Positions 45,301 through 54,097 of a stretch of DNA of 64,000 nt are shown in pieces (the first letter of the stretch is position 1; each line of letters begins with the position of its first letter). The stretch is taken from positions 18,230,001 through 18,294,000 of the forward strand of contig NC_085107.1 of assembly GCF_030269925.1 (NCBI RefSeq), given 5' to 3'. Below the pieces are notes generated by a model. It made no database searches. It was not told the DNA's origin and saw only the letters and a program-made list of their open reading frames with translations. The DNA comes from Bombyx mori (lineage: Eukaryota; Arthropoda; Insecta; Lepidoptera; Bombycidae). Both the position numbers and the translations under genes were made by a program.

Positions 45301-46145
45301 ATGGACAGCCCACCTGGTGTTAAGTGGTTACTGATAGACATCTATAACTTAAATGCGCCACCCACCTTGAGATATAAGTTCAGAGGTCTCAAGTTTAGTT
45401 ACAACGGCTGCCTCACCCTTCAAACTGAAACGCATTACTGCTTCACGGCAGAAAGAGGCGGGGTGGTGGTACCTACCCGTGCGGACTCACAAGAGGTCCT
45501 ACCACCAGTCAAAAATTGTAGTGGAAATTGTGCTCTATTTGGAAGTTGGGCTCACCCCATTTTTTTGTTGTTGCTAGTACACAGCCCACCTTTTGGTGAG
45601 TTGTCGCTTTGTCGCTCATGCTCACCGGCTGTTCCCATTGAGGACTCTAAATGTCTCTCTATTATAAGCATCGCTCAAAGCGATCAAACAACACCGTGGA
45701 AGGAAATCCATCTATCAAGACTGTATCCTCGATTATCTTTTATTGCTTAGGCGGGCTAACAAATTCACAGCCTACCTGATGCTAAACGGTTAACAAACCT
45801 CACGGACATCGGCGACGCAAATTCTGTCACCTCTCATTCAGTTTTTCAATTACTTTAAGACTAGAGACTAAGCGAATAACAACTGAAAACTGACTTCTTA
45901 TGTCTCTAGATATAATGTATCTACATTTCCTGGGCGATGACTTCCTACGTCTGATGATATTCCGTTACATATTCTGTGAGATGTCGATCAGAATGCACCG
46001 GTCGTTCCGCTCCAGAAACTATTGGCCTCGGTGTTCGCCTCCTCTACCAGAAGATCTACTGGAACACACGCGTCTAAAGCACATCATATTTGATTTGGCT
46101 AAATGCTTACAGGTATTTCAATTTGTGACAGCAGAAGATGCGTAA
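24243..46145 (+). CDS. SCAI: SCAI orthologue with long N-terminal extension (ten exons resolved)
   Basis: SCAI is a nuclear corepressor known in vertebrates to restrain MRTF/SRF transcription and beta1-integrin expression, and to act in double-strand-break repair. I join 24243-24379, 29649-29888, 37618-38557, 40716-40898, 40975-41328, 41422-41654, 43566-43760, 44243-44506, 44933-45103 and 45910-46145. Every junction has GT/AG and matching phase, giving one frame to the stop at 46143-46145. Residues from about 406 on (numbered from the Met at 24256) are the SCAI family region: LEKSKQLFNGLRELPLYGH, GLKRWQIGEIASKIGQLYYH, ELVVKKLRYYARFIVVCLLL, DNPHKYLLYQPTP, HFLGDDFLRLMIFRYIFCEM. That part is ~574 residues against about 600 in vertebrates. 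The ~405 residues before it are disordered and charged and I do not recognise them. The true start may lie further upstream. Confidence 0.93.
24605..24830 (-). repeat. Heavily decayed Bm1-like sequence
   Basis: Scattered matches only: gtaaccacttaacaccc, ctacaacgtcaataccgc, cagtgtgacacgagatccaa. Orientation is uncertain. The rest of this intron up to 25643 shows another decayed tail at 25186-25260 (cttggtaatcacttaacaac, gcgggccgtgag). Confidence 0.35.
25644..26332 (+). mobile_element. Non-autonomous Helitron (family H3)
   Basis: It starts tcttatatataaaactctcg and ends gccggatcagctag followed by t; 689 bp. The opening and ending are typical of a moth Helitron family. A minus-strand frame at 25819-26016 is not supported as a gene. 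It lies in SCAI intron 1. Confidence 0.65.
26882..27118 (-). repeat. Bm1-type SINE, 5'-truncated
   Basis: A well preserved body from tattgcttagatggttggac to ggactcacaagaggtcctac. Antisense to SCAI, in intron 1. 26333-26881 and 27119-27997 hold nothing I recognise. Confidence 0.85.
27998..28247 (+). repeat. Bm1-type SINE, 5'-truncated
   Basis: From ctggtggtagtacctcttgt to tataagcaataaaaaaaaaa. Sense to SCAI, in intron 1. Together with the antisense copy ~900 bp upstream it forms an inverted pair. Confidence 0.85.
28958..29001. repeat. Near-perfect palindrome (20-bp arms, 4-bp loop)
   Basis: The left arm 28958-28977 and right arm 28982-29001 are reverse complements at 19 of 20 positions, with loop agat. 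It could extrude as a cruciform or form an RNA hairpin in the SCAI intron. It abuts the microsatellite that follows. Confidence 0.85.
29003..29095. repeat. (TAC)n/(ACT)n microsatellite
   Basis: About 30 imperfect copies of a trinucleotide (tactactac with ttac and accatt variants). Likely length-polymorphic. Confidence 0.9.
29649..29888 (+). CDS. SCAI: SCAI exon 2 resolved (N-terminal extension)
   Basis: Between an acceptor ending cgtaag and the donor gtatgt. It encodes TSESPNENREFCDGRN, QEQQPRRSDRLQINFKKNAK, EEKVYVKVGEASRKQ. 240 bp; Lys/Arg/Glu-rich, no domain recognised. Phases fit both neighbours exactly: G|GT on the 5' side and C|AA on the 3' side. Confidence 0.7.
30695..30850 (-). repeat. 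Decayed Bm1-like sequence
   Basis: caactgtattgaacaacggt, ccttcaaacgggactg, gctttggggcagaaattgtc, gatggtggtacctaatcgtg: recognisable order but many changes. 29889-30694 and 30851-31471 have no other feature. Confidence 0.5.
31472..31719 (+). CDS. Possible alternative terminal exon of SCAI
   Basis: A pyrimidine-rich acceptor (tttttttcgtttttgacag) is followed by an 82-codon open frame ending in a stop at 31719: REISEFFIIATPLERYWVLR, GFHFLFSGTFNNT, then KINPDILYSIN. The phase (TG + codons) fits the donor of exon 29649-29888, so it could terminate a short isoform lacking the SCAI region. AT-rich composition and lack of any recognised domain make chance a real possibility. Confidence 0.2.
32588..32792 (+). 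repeat. Retroposon 3' end with (ATT)n tail
   Basis: cgggggtgactgaaaatcag, ttgaacagcaatagctgagc, gtgaaaggcaataaatgatt and a trailing (ATT)n at 32772-32790 form a 3' end common in moth genomes, sense to SCAI. 31720-32587 and 32793-33280 contain nothing else I can name. Confidence 0.55.
33281..33606 (-). repeat. Bm1-type SINE lacking only the tRNA-like head
   Basis: Runs from tattgcttacatgggtggat through the standard body into ttattacacgatgttattac and stops at aacatttattgtag. Antisense to SCAI. 33607-34127 is unremarkable. Confidence 0.85.
34128..34560 (+). repeat. Bm1-type SINE, full length
   Basis: The head gtcgccgtggcctaaaagat and B-box gtgttcgaatcccgcaggc are intact; the tail ends taagccacaaaaaataaaaa. 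Sense to SCAI. It ends about 60 bp before the mariner. Confidence 0.85.
34622..35920 (+). mobile_element. Mariner element, mori subfamily, copy 3 (inside SCAI intron 2)
   Basis: 1299 bp. The left terminus gtcaggtcatga follows TA (34620-34621). The right terminus reads ttatgacctga with its last base changed to T and the flanking TA altered to tg, so the 3' junction has mutated. Same orientation as SCAI. Confidence 0.9.
34760..35799 (+). pseudogene. Mariner transposase with one frameshift
   Basis: It starts MEWTLKEDRVAVIALHRCGY like the intact copy. The frame breaks near 35187, in the RYAGKKY stretch, where one A of an A-run is missing. The remainder is open in the second frame: EILFSDEKIFTVEESYNKQ, VFQQDSAPAHRA, SPDLNPLDYKIW, ending QNYGGHFE at the normal stop. 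All three catalytic Asp codons remain, so a single indel separates it from a complete frame. In 34921-34970, DMSRSGCPRSV replaces the usual DRSRSGRPRSV, damaging the basic linker. Confidence 0.92.
36648..37095 (+). repeat. Bm1-type SINE, full length
   Basis: aagtcgtcgtggcttaaagg head, acggtgttcgaatccggcag B-box, tail ctaagcaataaaaaaaaaaa. Sense to SCAI. 35921-36647 and 37096-37617 contain no other recognised element. Confidence 0.87.
37618..38557 (+). CDS. SCAI: SCAI exon 3 resolved: end of the extension and start of the family region
   Basis: A large exon (940 bp) after tttctttttacag. Most of it encodes an unrecognised disordered stretch: QSCPSERHKYSPTWRTEEYF, SFPPGWGDDTFEQF, NLKKILKIPYGRDI, KLRFADEEHFFDSRP, KKKTRRSDSRKKAKLKNLLE. 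The last ~30 codons (MNNLNSNERKIIIEFCHLLE, KSKQLFNGLR) are the conserved SCAI start. The in-frame Met at 38469 would begin a protein of normal SCAI length, so a shorter isoform from an internal promoter is possible. Confidence 0.85.
38558..39922. other. SCAI intron 3, no named feature in this part
   Basis: Unannotatable AT-rich sequence with a T-run at 39707-39722. The short frame at 39277-39474 has no support. Confidence 0.5.
39923..40270 (-). mobile_element. Non-autonomous Helitron, family H2, copy 3
   Basis: The reverse complement starts tctatatattaatacgtgaa and ends ...ggaccactag. The terminal palindrome seen in the other two copies is eroded. It lies two bases from the next Helitron. 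Confidence 0.8.
40274..40673 (-). mobile_element. Non-autonomous Helitron, Lep1-like, copy 3
   Basis: The reverse complement starts tctatactaatattataaag and ends gagcggaccgctag. It has lost about 30 bp internally relative to 19572-20004. Its 5' terminus is 42 bp before the next SCAI exon. Confidence 0.82.
40716..40898 (+). CDS. SCAI: SCAI exon 4
   Basis: ELPLYGHKCWHPYFERTFDV, YTKLWKYQQEHRAILDTRYG, LKRWQIGEIASKIGQLYYHF: among the most conserved parts of the family. Acceptor gcttgcaaag, donor gtaagt. Confidence 0.95.
40975..41328 (+). CDS. SCAI: SCAI exon 5
   Basis: LRTSETAYLSEACSFYSAIR, GRSYYTQACKLDKSELVVKK, LRYYARFIVVCLLLKKMKLV, then an acidic helix-rich stretch to SVVHPDSYTVVLSHR. It follows a short intron of 76 bp. 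Confidence 0.95.
41422..41654 (+). CDS. SCAI: SCAI exon 6
   Basis: LNEYNKTTIERSPIMNIYLQ, EIIIIGSTEDQAKFSELSLD, MFRILQTLERE match the family's ...NCNNQVKFSELTVDMFRMLQ... region. Acceptor attattttaag, donor gtaagt. Confidence 0.93.
41655..43194. other. SCAI intron 6, first part
   Basis: AT-rich. A decayed Bm1-like stretch at 42528-42640 (gaccgactcacggaccaaat, acaacatctataccgtcatc, tgagatgtaaggttgaaatc) is the only recognisable content. Confidence 0.4.
43195..43430 (+). repeat. Bm1-type SINE, 5'-truncated
   Basis: ctggtgataggacctcttgc to gaccacccatttaggagaaa. Sense to SCAI. Directly after it, 43440-43520 on the minus strand is tRNA-like (agattcgattcacgtatcgg as B-box), perhaps a second SINE head. 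Confidence 0.8.
43566..43760 (+). CDS. SCAI: SCAI exon 7
   Basis: ENDTEPEESTVRDNPHKYLL, YQPTPTQVLTYLASACNDLA, GGGLLLYISADGHF. The RxNPHKYLLY.PT motif is a strong family signature. Donor gtgagc. Confidence 0.95.
44243..44506 (+). CDS. SCAI: SCAI exon 8
   Basis: GGVLTSSKTEVYRQSDKDHH, CLYPADLYAFTRRPLVVIVD, SDNSGAFLSVGGSFGQPLVI match family LHPGDLYPFTRKPLFIIVD and FGQPLV. Acceptor gactaacag, donor gtaagt. Confidence 0.95.
44545..44794 (-). repeat. Bm1-type SINE, 5'-truncated
   Basis: Well preserved, antisense to SCAI, between exons 8 and 9: tattgcttatttgggtggac through gcggggtggtggtacctatc. Confidence 0.85.
44933..45103 (+). CDS. SCAI: SCAI exon 9
   Basis: RKRQGNMFTLFMSCPFTGFS, FITELFSVSLSQWERSQLHL, DFMNELSQIILRGRV match family GSLFTLFLNNPLMAFLF and the following amphipathic helix. 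Acceptor gtttgccaacag, donor gtgagt. Confidence 0.94.
45302..45509 (-). repeat. Bm1-type SINE, truncated at both ends
   Basis: gacagcccacctggtgttaa to aagaggtcctaccaccagtc; the poly(A) side is missing. Antisense to SCAI. 45737-45845 is a much older fragment (tattgcttaggcgggctaac, gcctacctgatgctaaacgg). Confidence 0.8.
45910..46145 (+). CDS. SCAI: SCAI exon 10 and stop codon
   Basis: DIMYLHFLGDDFLRLMIFRY, IFCEMSIRMHRSFRSRNYWP, then PPLPEDLLEHTRLKHIIFDL, ending TAEDA. It matches the family C-terminus (QFFGDEFLRLLLTRFIFC). Acceptor atgtctctag. Untranslated sequence follows; an aataaa at 47529 is a possible but unproven polyadenylation signal. Confidence 0.95.
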
Positions 46146-49100
46146 TTATCGCTTAGAAGATGAAACCCGTAGAAGACACAGATAACTATACCCCAAAGTC
46201 ATTGTTTGTTTAAAACAGACCTATAGGTAGAGATGTAAGACTTCCAGATGACGAGACTTATAAATTAGCTCCTTAGGCTGTAACAGCCAAGCATTTCCTT
46301 ATTCTGCTATAAACATTATGCTCTTCATCAATGGATATACCTTTATATTTGCTACTATTATGAAATAAGATTATTTTCCTTGAAGTGCATCATCGTGAAC
46401 AGTTCGATGAAAATGTTTAGAAAAAAAGCATTATTATTTGTTTATTTTATAGGGTTATTAACTAAAGGGAAACAATTAAGCTATTTTTTTTAGCTAACAA
46501 CGCATTTCAATTACCCTATATCATTTTTATATCAAAATTTTACTCATTTTCTTTCACGTTTTCAGGTTCAACAACATTTCAACGACCCGTCATTTAATGG
46601 TCCCCAGTAACTAGAAAAAATTAGTTCGAAACGTGACCTTTAGTCAACTTTCGATTTGTATTGTATTTACGACTTTTTATTGCTAAATATATATTTCATA
46701 CAAAACTATACCAGTGAATTCCAAAGACATTACACAGCAGCACGGAACAATCGGACCCTTTTTCGAAGATCCGGCAACAGCTGTTCATCAAAACGTGACG
46801 AATACGTGAAATAGCTTCTTTTATCAAAGAACTCACGAGCATCTGAATCTATTTAAGAAAAACCTACAGTTTTATCAAAATTATTTTGTACAAAATTATA
46901 CCTTATTGCGTATTGCTCAGTGAAGCATCTTCCCTTTTGTAATTAAAGATAAGTAACAGGAATGTCCCTAAATTCGTTAAATATTCTATACCAAAACGAA
47001 ATCTTCATTACCTTCTGTGGCTTAAAATAGAAGTCCATAGCAACAGTTGTTATTCTATAGCAACGTAATATCAAGACGTCGCCAAATAGCAATGAATAAC
47101 CAGGAAAACTCTTTAAATGTTTGAATCACGATATGCTCATAGGCAACCCACTGCGGGCTTAGCTGGAGTGACACTATGGACACATCGGCACGCTTTGTAA
47201 TAAGAAAACCCTGTGTTGGTGATTTTACATTATTTTACTCGTAATGCGAAAATCTATAAATCAAAGATTCTACGAACAAAGACTAGTGATAGGTGTCCCT
47301 TTTGTATAAAACATTTTTTCATGCATTTAAATGTTTTATATTATTAAATACCATTATAAAATGAACATATATAATTAAATGTACTTAATTAATTAAATGT
47401 GTAATTAATTTTATACCCAAAATAATGTATCCTATTATAATTATACTTATATATTATTATACTATAGTATTTAATTCTTAGTCCTGGTATAGTAATAATT
47501 TTTTTGTAAATCATGTATATTTTAGAGTAATAAATACAAGATAAAATATTATGTACTATAAATGTGTAAAATATATAATATAAGGTGTTTGGGAAACAAG
47601 GTATCATCGGGGAATGGGGCTGAGGCATCAACGGTGTATTCAATTATTTTATATCATTCTTGACCTTCGTGTGATCAGGTTTCAGCAGCTGAAGGGCTCT
47701 TGACGATGGAAATCTAAAACAAAACTTTAAGAGTCCAGATTTTGGAACAGAAACAGAAATCCATAAGAAATCTTTTTTTATGTACTTTTATTGGTGAACG
47801 CATGAACAGAGTCCATAGACATCACGATGTGAGAAATCAAATATGAGCTCCAAGTCTCAATTATATTGGAACAGCTTTACCGTTCTCCAGACCGCGACGC
47901 CAGGTTATTCCGCGGCCAAAGTAAGCACGCTTGTGCTACTCACACGTGCCGGCTTCCAATAACATCTAGGACCAGTAAATAGGTAACTAATGTAATCATT
48001 TGAAATTAGCCTACTCTTGATAAATAGTATATTATTAATGAAAATTTTAGAAATTTTATCAGGCATTACCTAAAAAAAAAACTGAAATCTTAATACAGAA
48101 CAAGATAAATCAAAGATTTCGTTAATTATTTCAGCAAATGAAACTTAAAATATGTCAGTATATACTATATGTCAGTATTGTATTTGTATATTTATAATGT
48201 CATACGTATTTTTATATATAAAGAGGTATATATGTATAAAAATCATAGATTGCACGTATTTGTACAAGAATGAAGAGATAAATGTTTAATTCAAATAAAG
48301 AAACAAACTTAGCTATTCATTTCTACAAAGATAGTTTTCTATAAAGTTTTTTTAATCTCAACTTTTTTTCTTCATATTATTGTGATTCAATATAGCATAT
48401 GATACATAATTAGGTGGTCAAAGACGAAAGTGTCAGTGAACCCATAACATTTACTGTGAAATACCCAAAATGGTAGACTGAAATAAATATACGATAACAT
48501 CTGATCGTTTAAAAAACAAACACAGAGCTAAAACATCATAAAAGAAACATAAAACCCTTCAATGATACTAGTTCATAGAATGAGTCCTAAAATCCAATGA
48601 TGGTCTAGTAATCTCAGTGAGAGTCTCATAACTATGGGATAACTATGGGACGCATAGCTCCTACATAGCACCATTAAGGCGTAGGAGGTAATATAATTTA
48701 AAGTATATTACTTTATAATATAAATATAAAGTATCATTTATTATAAAGTAATATCTCTGAAATACTGACATCGATACTAATTTATCTAAGTGCATACGAA
48801 CACGTGGCCACGAATGACCTCCAAAATAAAAACATAAGAACGTGTTTTAAAAAATAACCTAAAATTAATAAGGAAATGAGTATTTAGTGGTATTAGGAGG
48901 GAATTGTAGGTCTGTAGAGGTACGTTCCACCATCCTAAATATTACTGCCTCGGAGAAGTAAAGCGAATGATGGGACTTCTATCATACGTTGCAACGAAGA
49001 ACTTCATAAGTTGCGTGACGGCATCTGCATTATGTTTTCATAGTCCATAAAAACAAATATACACTTTTTAAAACACTAGCTAGCCTCTGAGTTAATCTGT

Positions 49101-50344
49101 AAAGATAGTGCAAAAAAAATAATAGAAATTGATCAGTTGTAAACAATGGGAATATTTCCAACAATGATCTGTCTTGTTATAATATTAACTTTAATTGTTC
49201 TATCATAATATACCAAGCTTCTTAAAGACGGTCCTGGTGAAACAAATAACTCAAATGCCAGCCGAGAAATTACATGTGCATTTATTTGTCATATACCTAG
49301 TCTGTCAACGTTGACAGCTTTCCCGCGATAATCTATTATTTTATCTGTATAAATAAGTGACAGTCGCAAAATACTATTAAAGCCATAAATATTAAATTAT
49401 ATAATATGTACATATTAGAAGGGTGTCAAAATTTGCGCCGTATGTATTTATATATTTATTATAATAGATGTATTTATTATTATTCTGAATTCTGTATGGA
49501 ATTTGTTGTTAAAAGACAATTTTTCGTTCAAATAATAGGGGTACCTACGATATTTAAGAAAACCAAGAAATGTAGTTATAATTTTATTAATAGCAAGTAT
49601 ATTATTATAATTTTTAAAGTTTTATAATGTGAAAACATTTAGTTAAATATTAGTATAAAATTTAATATGGAAATATGTATGTACATATAAAAATTTAATT
49701 ATTATTGAAGTTAAATTTTTAAAGGTATGCGTGACGGAATTGATTCTTTAGGAAATTATATTATTATATTACCTAAAAAGATATACTATATTAGATATAT
49801 ACTTATAAGATGAACTATATTAATTCATATGCTTATTTGTAATCTCAGAATGTTTAGTAATTATCGTGTAAATATAATGTGTAGATATTTACATGTTGTT
49901 AAAATAATAGCGAAAATGTATAATATGAAATATTAGCCTAAGAAAATAATACCATGTGCTTGTTTTGACACTAAATCGAGGTGATAAAAATTAATGTATA
50001 TTTAATACTTGTAAAATATATTTATTACAAGAACATGTATCTATGTACATATTATTACATAAGCATATAAATTCAATTAGTATGTAATATGTAAAACATT
50101 TTTTTTGTAAGAGAGCAGATGGGTAATCGTTTTCGGCTATGGTAGGCTGCATAAGAGTATGTAATTGACGCTATTATATTTAAGGTGTTCACAGCGCCAT
50201 ACGTAAGAGGCACTTAAAATAAAAATAGTGTAAAAAATTTTTTGGCTGAAATAAAAATGCACTAGGTTTTATGGAACTAACTTTTATGGAAATTAAAGTG
50301 TTGAGCAGTATTAGACATGTTTAGTGAAATTAATTGAGGGTATT
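46146..50344. other. SCAI 3' side and intergenic sequence
   Basis: Very AT-rich, no credible coding frame. Decayed Bm1-like traces lie at 47810-47965 (gagtccatagacatcacgat) and 48895-48990 (aggtacgttccaccatccta). An inverted-repeat-rich AT stretch lies at 48690-48755. Short frames at 47389-47643 and 49406-49627 are AT-rich chance. Confidence 0.45.
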
Positions 50345-50578
50345 TTTTTATTGCTTAGATGGGTGGACGAGCTCGCAGCCCATCTGATGTTAAGTGGTTA
50401 CCGGAGCCCGTAGACATCTACAACGTAAATGCCTCCACCCATCTTAGATATGAGTTCTAAGGTCTCAGTATCGTGGCTGTCCCAACCTTCAAACCAAACT
50501 GCATTACTGCTTCAAGGCAGAAATAGACAGGGTGGTGGTATCTACCCGTGCGGACTCACAAGAGGCTCTACCACCATT
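50345..50578 (-). repeat. Bm1-type SINE, 5'-truncated
   Basis: tattgcttagatgggtggac to ggactcacaagaggctctac, with a few small deletions. 50579-51000 has nothing else. Confidence 0.83.
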
Positions 50579-51000
50579 AAAGAATTTCGATAGACCTACA
50601 CTCAGCATTGGGTGGACATGGCTTGAAGAAGAAATACTCTGAAATTTCAACAAAAATTCGATTGGTTAGATGTTCTACTAATGAGTTCTTTTGCCATTAT
50701 AGGCAAACAAGCATTTAGCTCAACTGCTGGTCACTGTCACTCATGGACATTACCAAGTCGCCGCATATTAGCAGTAAAATATGCAACCTGAATGGCTGCT
50801 CAAAGTTACGTTTTTTAGACCAACAAAACGACGAAAATGAAAAGAAAAAAAAAAATTAAATGGGAAAATACTATTCGGTATATTCTATACTTATACGGTT
50901 ATTTTTCTAGAGAAAATAATATTCGCATGATTGGGAGAGCTTCCTACATTCCATAATTATGCAATTATATTGCATTTATTTTTTCCTTTTTTTTCCCTAA

Positions 51001-51310
51001 CTATAGCTGATAGCCTTGAGAGGATATTATGTAGATGAGCTCACAGGGCTCAAACCGGAAATGTTGCTAACACTGGCCCTAGCAAGAGCAGCTCTTCGCA
51101 GAATCTACCACCGGATCGGAAACGCGACCCACTGATAAGATCCGACGAGAAACTCAATGGGCTGTGTCTGTGGGTTAACTCGTCAAGCGGTTCGTCGCAA
51201 GCGACGGGTTCGACGAGGACGGTGACCGGTGCTTGTGGTACCTAAAAGCACCGTTAATGGATCGGGAGGATCCGTAGTGGCGTGTTTGGGGCGACGTCGA
51301 CTGTTTACCA
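51001..51310 (-). repeat. Jockey-type LINE 3' region
   Basis: The most complete 3' fragment in this orientation: gccttgagaggatattatgt, gttgctaacactggccctag, cagaatctaccaccggatcg, gatccgacgagaaactcaat, ggatcgggaggatccgtagt. It matches the reverse complement of 18110-18405. No ORF2 sequence. 51311-52137 holds no recognised feature. Confidence 0.65.
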
Positions 51311-52137
51311 TTCGGTCTACAGGATCGGGGCTGTAATATATTGCGTGCTAACTAGATTACATATGCTTAAATACTTTGTACATGTTAAGCACGACCGTTA
51401 ATCAAATTGGTCGAATATATGCTGTTACGAAACAGAAAAATTTAATGTAATAATTAACTATGATGGATGTTGACACACAGTGCTGTTGTGTGATTCTTGG
51501 AAATTAATTGTTAACATCGTTTTGTTATTACCAAATATTTAGCAGTATTTTGAATTGATATAATTGTAAAAAAAAAATATGTACAGTCATTAAGAAAACA
51601 TTCTTTAAACAATGTACATATTGTAAAGAAATTTCTCGATACATGTTATGTATTAATTTTAATTTAGATAGTTCACGATTGAAAATGTTAAATGTTAAAC
51701 GTATTAAAGTTTTGAATTTTATATTAAAATGCCTTCATTTATTTACCTTTTTCTCGGATATTTTTCGGTCTGCTTATACAGTCAGATGGTAACAAAATAA
51801 ATTATTTTGACGAATTCTAGTCATTTATTTAGCCACTTTACTAGCTTAGAAATTGCTCCCATTTTGAATAATAAAATTTGGAACATCGGTTCTTTATGCA
51901 AAGTACAACGTGTAGAGGATTATATATAGTTATAGTATCATTGAAAGACTTTCAACGGTGAGCACTCGTGAATATAAATCAAATTAAAGGAATTCAAGAA
52001 ACTGGATACGCAATAATCCCAAATAAAAAGTACAATCTATTGAATTATAAATATGAATAACGTAAAAAAACAAATACGTATTTAATAATTAGACACAAAT
52101 CACACACGTACCTACGTATTAGCTGAAGGATCATTTA

Positions 52138-52462
52138 AGAAGTCGTCGTAGCCTCGTAAAGGTTAATATGCCTGGTGTAATCGTACCGGGTCATCAGATC
52201 ACGGCGCCCGTGTTCGAATCCCGCTAACAGATAACTTTTTTTGTAATGAAATACGTATTTAAAACGTGTTCACGAATGACTACGATGAAGGAACAAAACA
52301 TCGTCTAATAAAAATGGAACCTGAAAAAAATCTATCTTACAAAATTGCTGATAGTAAGCCGTCTTGTTAGCCTACACGAGTAGATCCAATCACGCCTGGG
52401 CTAACCACCAACCTACCACCTAAGCTCGTTCGACTTAAGCTCGTTCATTCGTCTAAGCAATA
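52138..52462 (+). repeat. Bm1-type SINE, strongly diverged, with head
   Basis: The head aagtcgtcgtagcctcgtaa and B-box cccgtgttcgaatcccgcta survive, followed by gatgaaggaacaaaacatcg and a shortened body ending ctaagcaataaagaaacaat. An older insertion than the other copies. 52463-53319 is AT-rich with no feature. Confidence 0.65.
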
Positions 52463-53319
52463 AAGAAACAATAAAAAACAAACGGCTTGATCAGGGAAAA
52501 GTATATGCCAACACAAAATATATGACCAATTCAAGTTAGATCCATGTCTTGATAATAGATTAGCTGTGAATGTTAGAACTGTGTCTCGGCACGAATAAAT
52601 ATTGATTGATAGTACACTGAACGTAAATATTTGATTATAATGTATAAAAACAACCGGAAATGTTTTAATGGCTTCAGTGGACAGTCGCAGCAGTTCTTTA
52701 AATCTAGTCCACTGACGAATTCTGGCCACAATCTAGTTAAAGATAACATCACAAAAATAACGGGACAAGAATGTATCATTATAACTTTTGTTTAAGCGCC
52801 ATCTAGTAGTTTCACGCAGAACTGCATCAATAGCTTTGTTCCACAATTAAAAAACAGAGCGCGCTATACGCATTACTTTAGTTATATTTATTAAAACTAT
52901 AATCAACAATCCATTAAATTATGTATTTTAACGCTATTCGTACATACATTTTGTTGTTATTCTTTTTATAAGACATGTAAAATTTAATTTTTAATTTCAG
53001 TATTAGCAGGTAGGTACGTAGGTAATAAAAGAAATCAGAATTTTCAATTATTTGAAATACTTCAGTATTTTCATAAAGCAAGCAATGCGCTGAGTTTGTT
53101 TTGTTTTTTTATTGTTTTGGTAAGTTATCCACGACATGATATAAATAGAATTAAAGAAAGTTAAGAGTTGTGAAATATGCACTGTTTTTATAAATCCAAA
53201 TCTTGTTCTTTATAGTTCAAATCTGAATACATCTAAAAGCTAACATTTAGTAGGTAATTGTCGTTTTAATCCCATAGAAACGCGTTGTGCCTGACACAGC
53301 ATAAACATTTTCGATTCAG

Positions 53320-53437
53320 TTTTCATATACTACGCACAAACGCAAAACAAAAATAAATACGCTCCTAAATGAAGCAGTCACGATTCCAGTTCTCAAAGAC
53401 GCTACAGACAATTTGGATCTCATTCAAGGAACGCACG
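53320..53437 (+). CDS. Possible 5' exon of the downstream gene
   Basis: A strong donor (cacg|gtaagt) ends a short open stretch reading NEAVTIPVLKDATDNLDLIQ then GTH. An acceptor-like ttcgattcag stands at 53310-53319. The single leftover base joins in phase to an exon starting TT at 54090, giving a continuous frame into MESELSPDQ. Exon start and expression are unproven. Another reading would start at ATG 53369 in a different frame that does not join. Confidence 0.3.
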
Positions 53438-54097
53438 GTAAGTCATTAGTGCTTACATTTATTTTATTAAATACTAACCGATAGAAGATCTTAAGCGTAG
53501 CTCTAGTATTTTATTCTATTAGTAGAAGTAAATGGCAACCGTTCTAATAAATAAGCCCTCGACAGCTAAGCTCCCTTATTATCAGCCAATTCTTTTAACT
53601 GATGACGCTTAATGCTTACCGAAAATAAATTCACTCTCGATCTTATATTTAGCGCGCCTGGCCGTACTCCGAGGTGTCGGTCAGTTGAACCGGGATTTTG
53701 TGCCGATCGCCGATAGTTTTCTCATTAATTAAATGTCTAGTTCATCATAGCGCAGCACGTAAACACCAGCGATGGCCTGATGATACGAAGTGGTCCGACT
53801 GCCTCAAGGTAACTGCGGTGCACCGCTCCAAAATAATCCGACATCCAGCGTTCATAGTACACAACTTATTCACACCTATTTCCACACTGGCCCACGCAAA
53901 CATAACGTGTTTTCAGTCACTGATGCTCACATTGAGCCGAAATGTTGTGTTCTTAGTTTACACGGTGATGAAGTGAATTCCGCTGGGCCCGTGTTTTAAA
54001 TAAATATATATATATACAAAATAAATTCCATGAAGGTCGTCCCGGAAGTTTTAACAACGTGTAAATATTTATTAAAACTTTAACCGCAGTTAAACAT

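Noticed and set aside
53698..53999. Overlapping 92- and 69-codon plus-strand frames upstream of the second gene
   Set aside because: No domain, no suitable donor to join exon A in phase. A tcagtt initiator-like word at 53681 was considered as a promoter, but no downstream element supports it.
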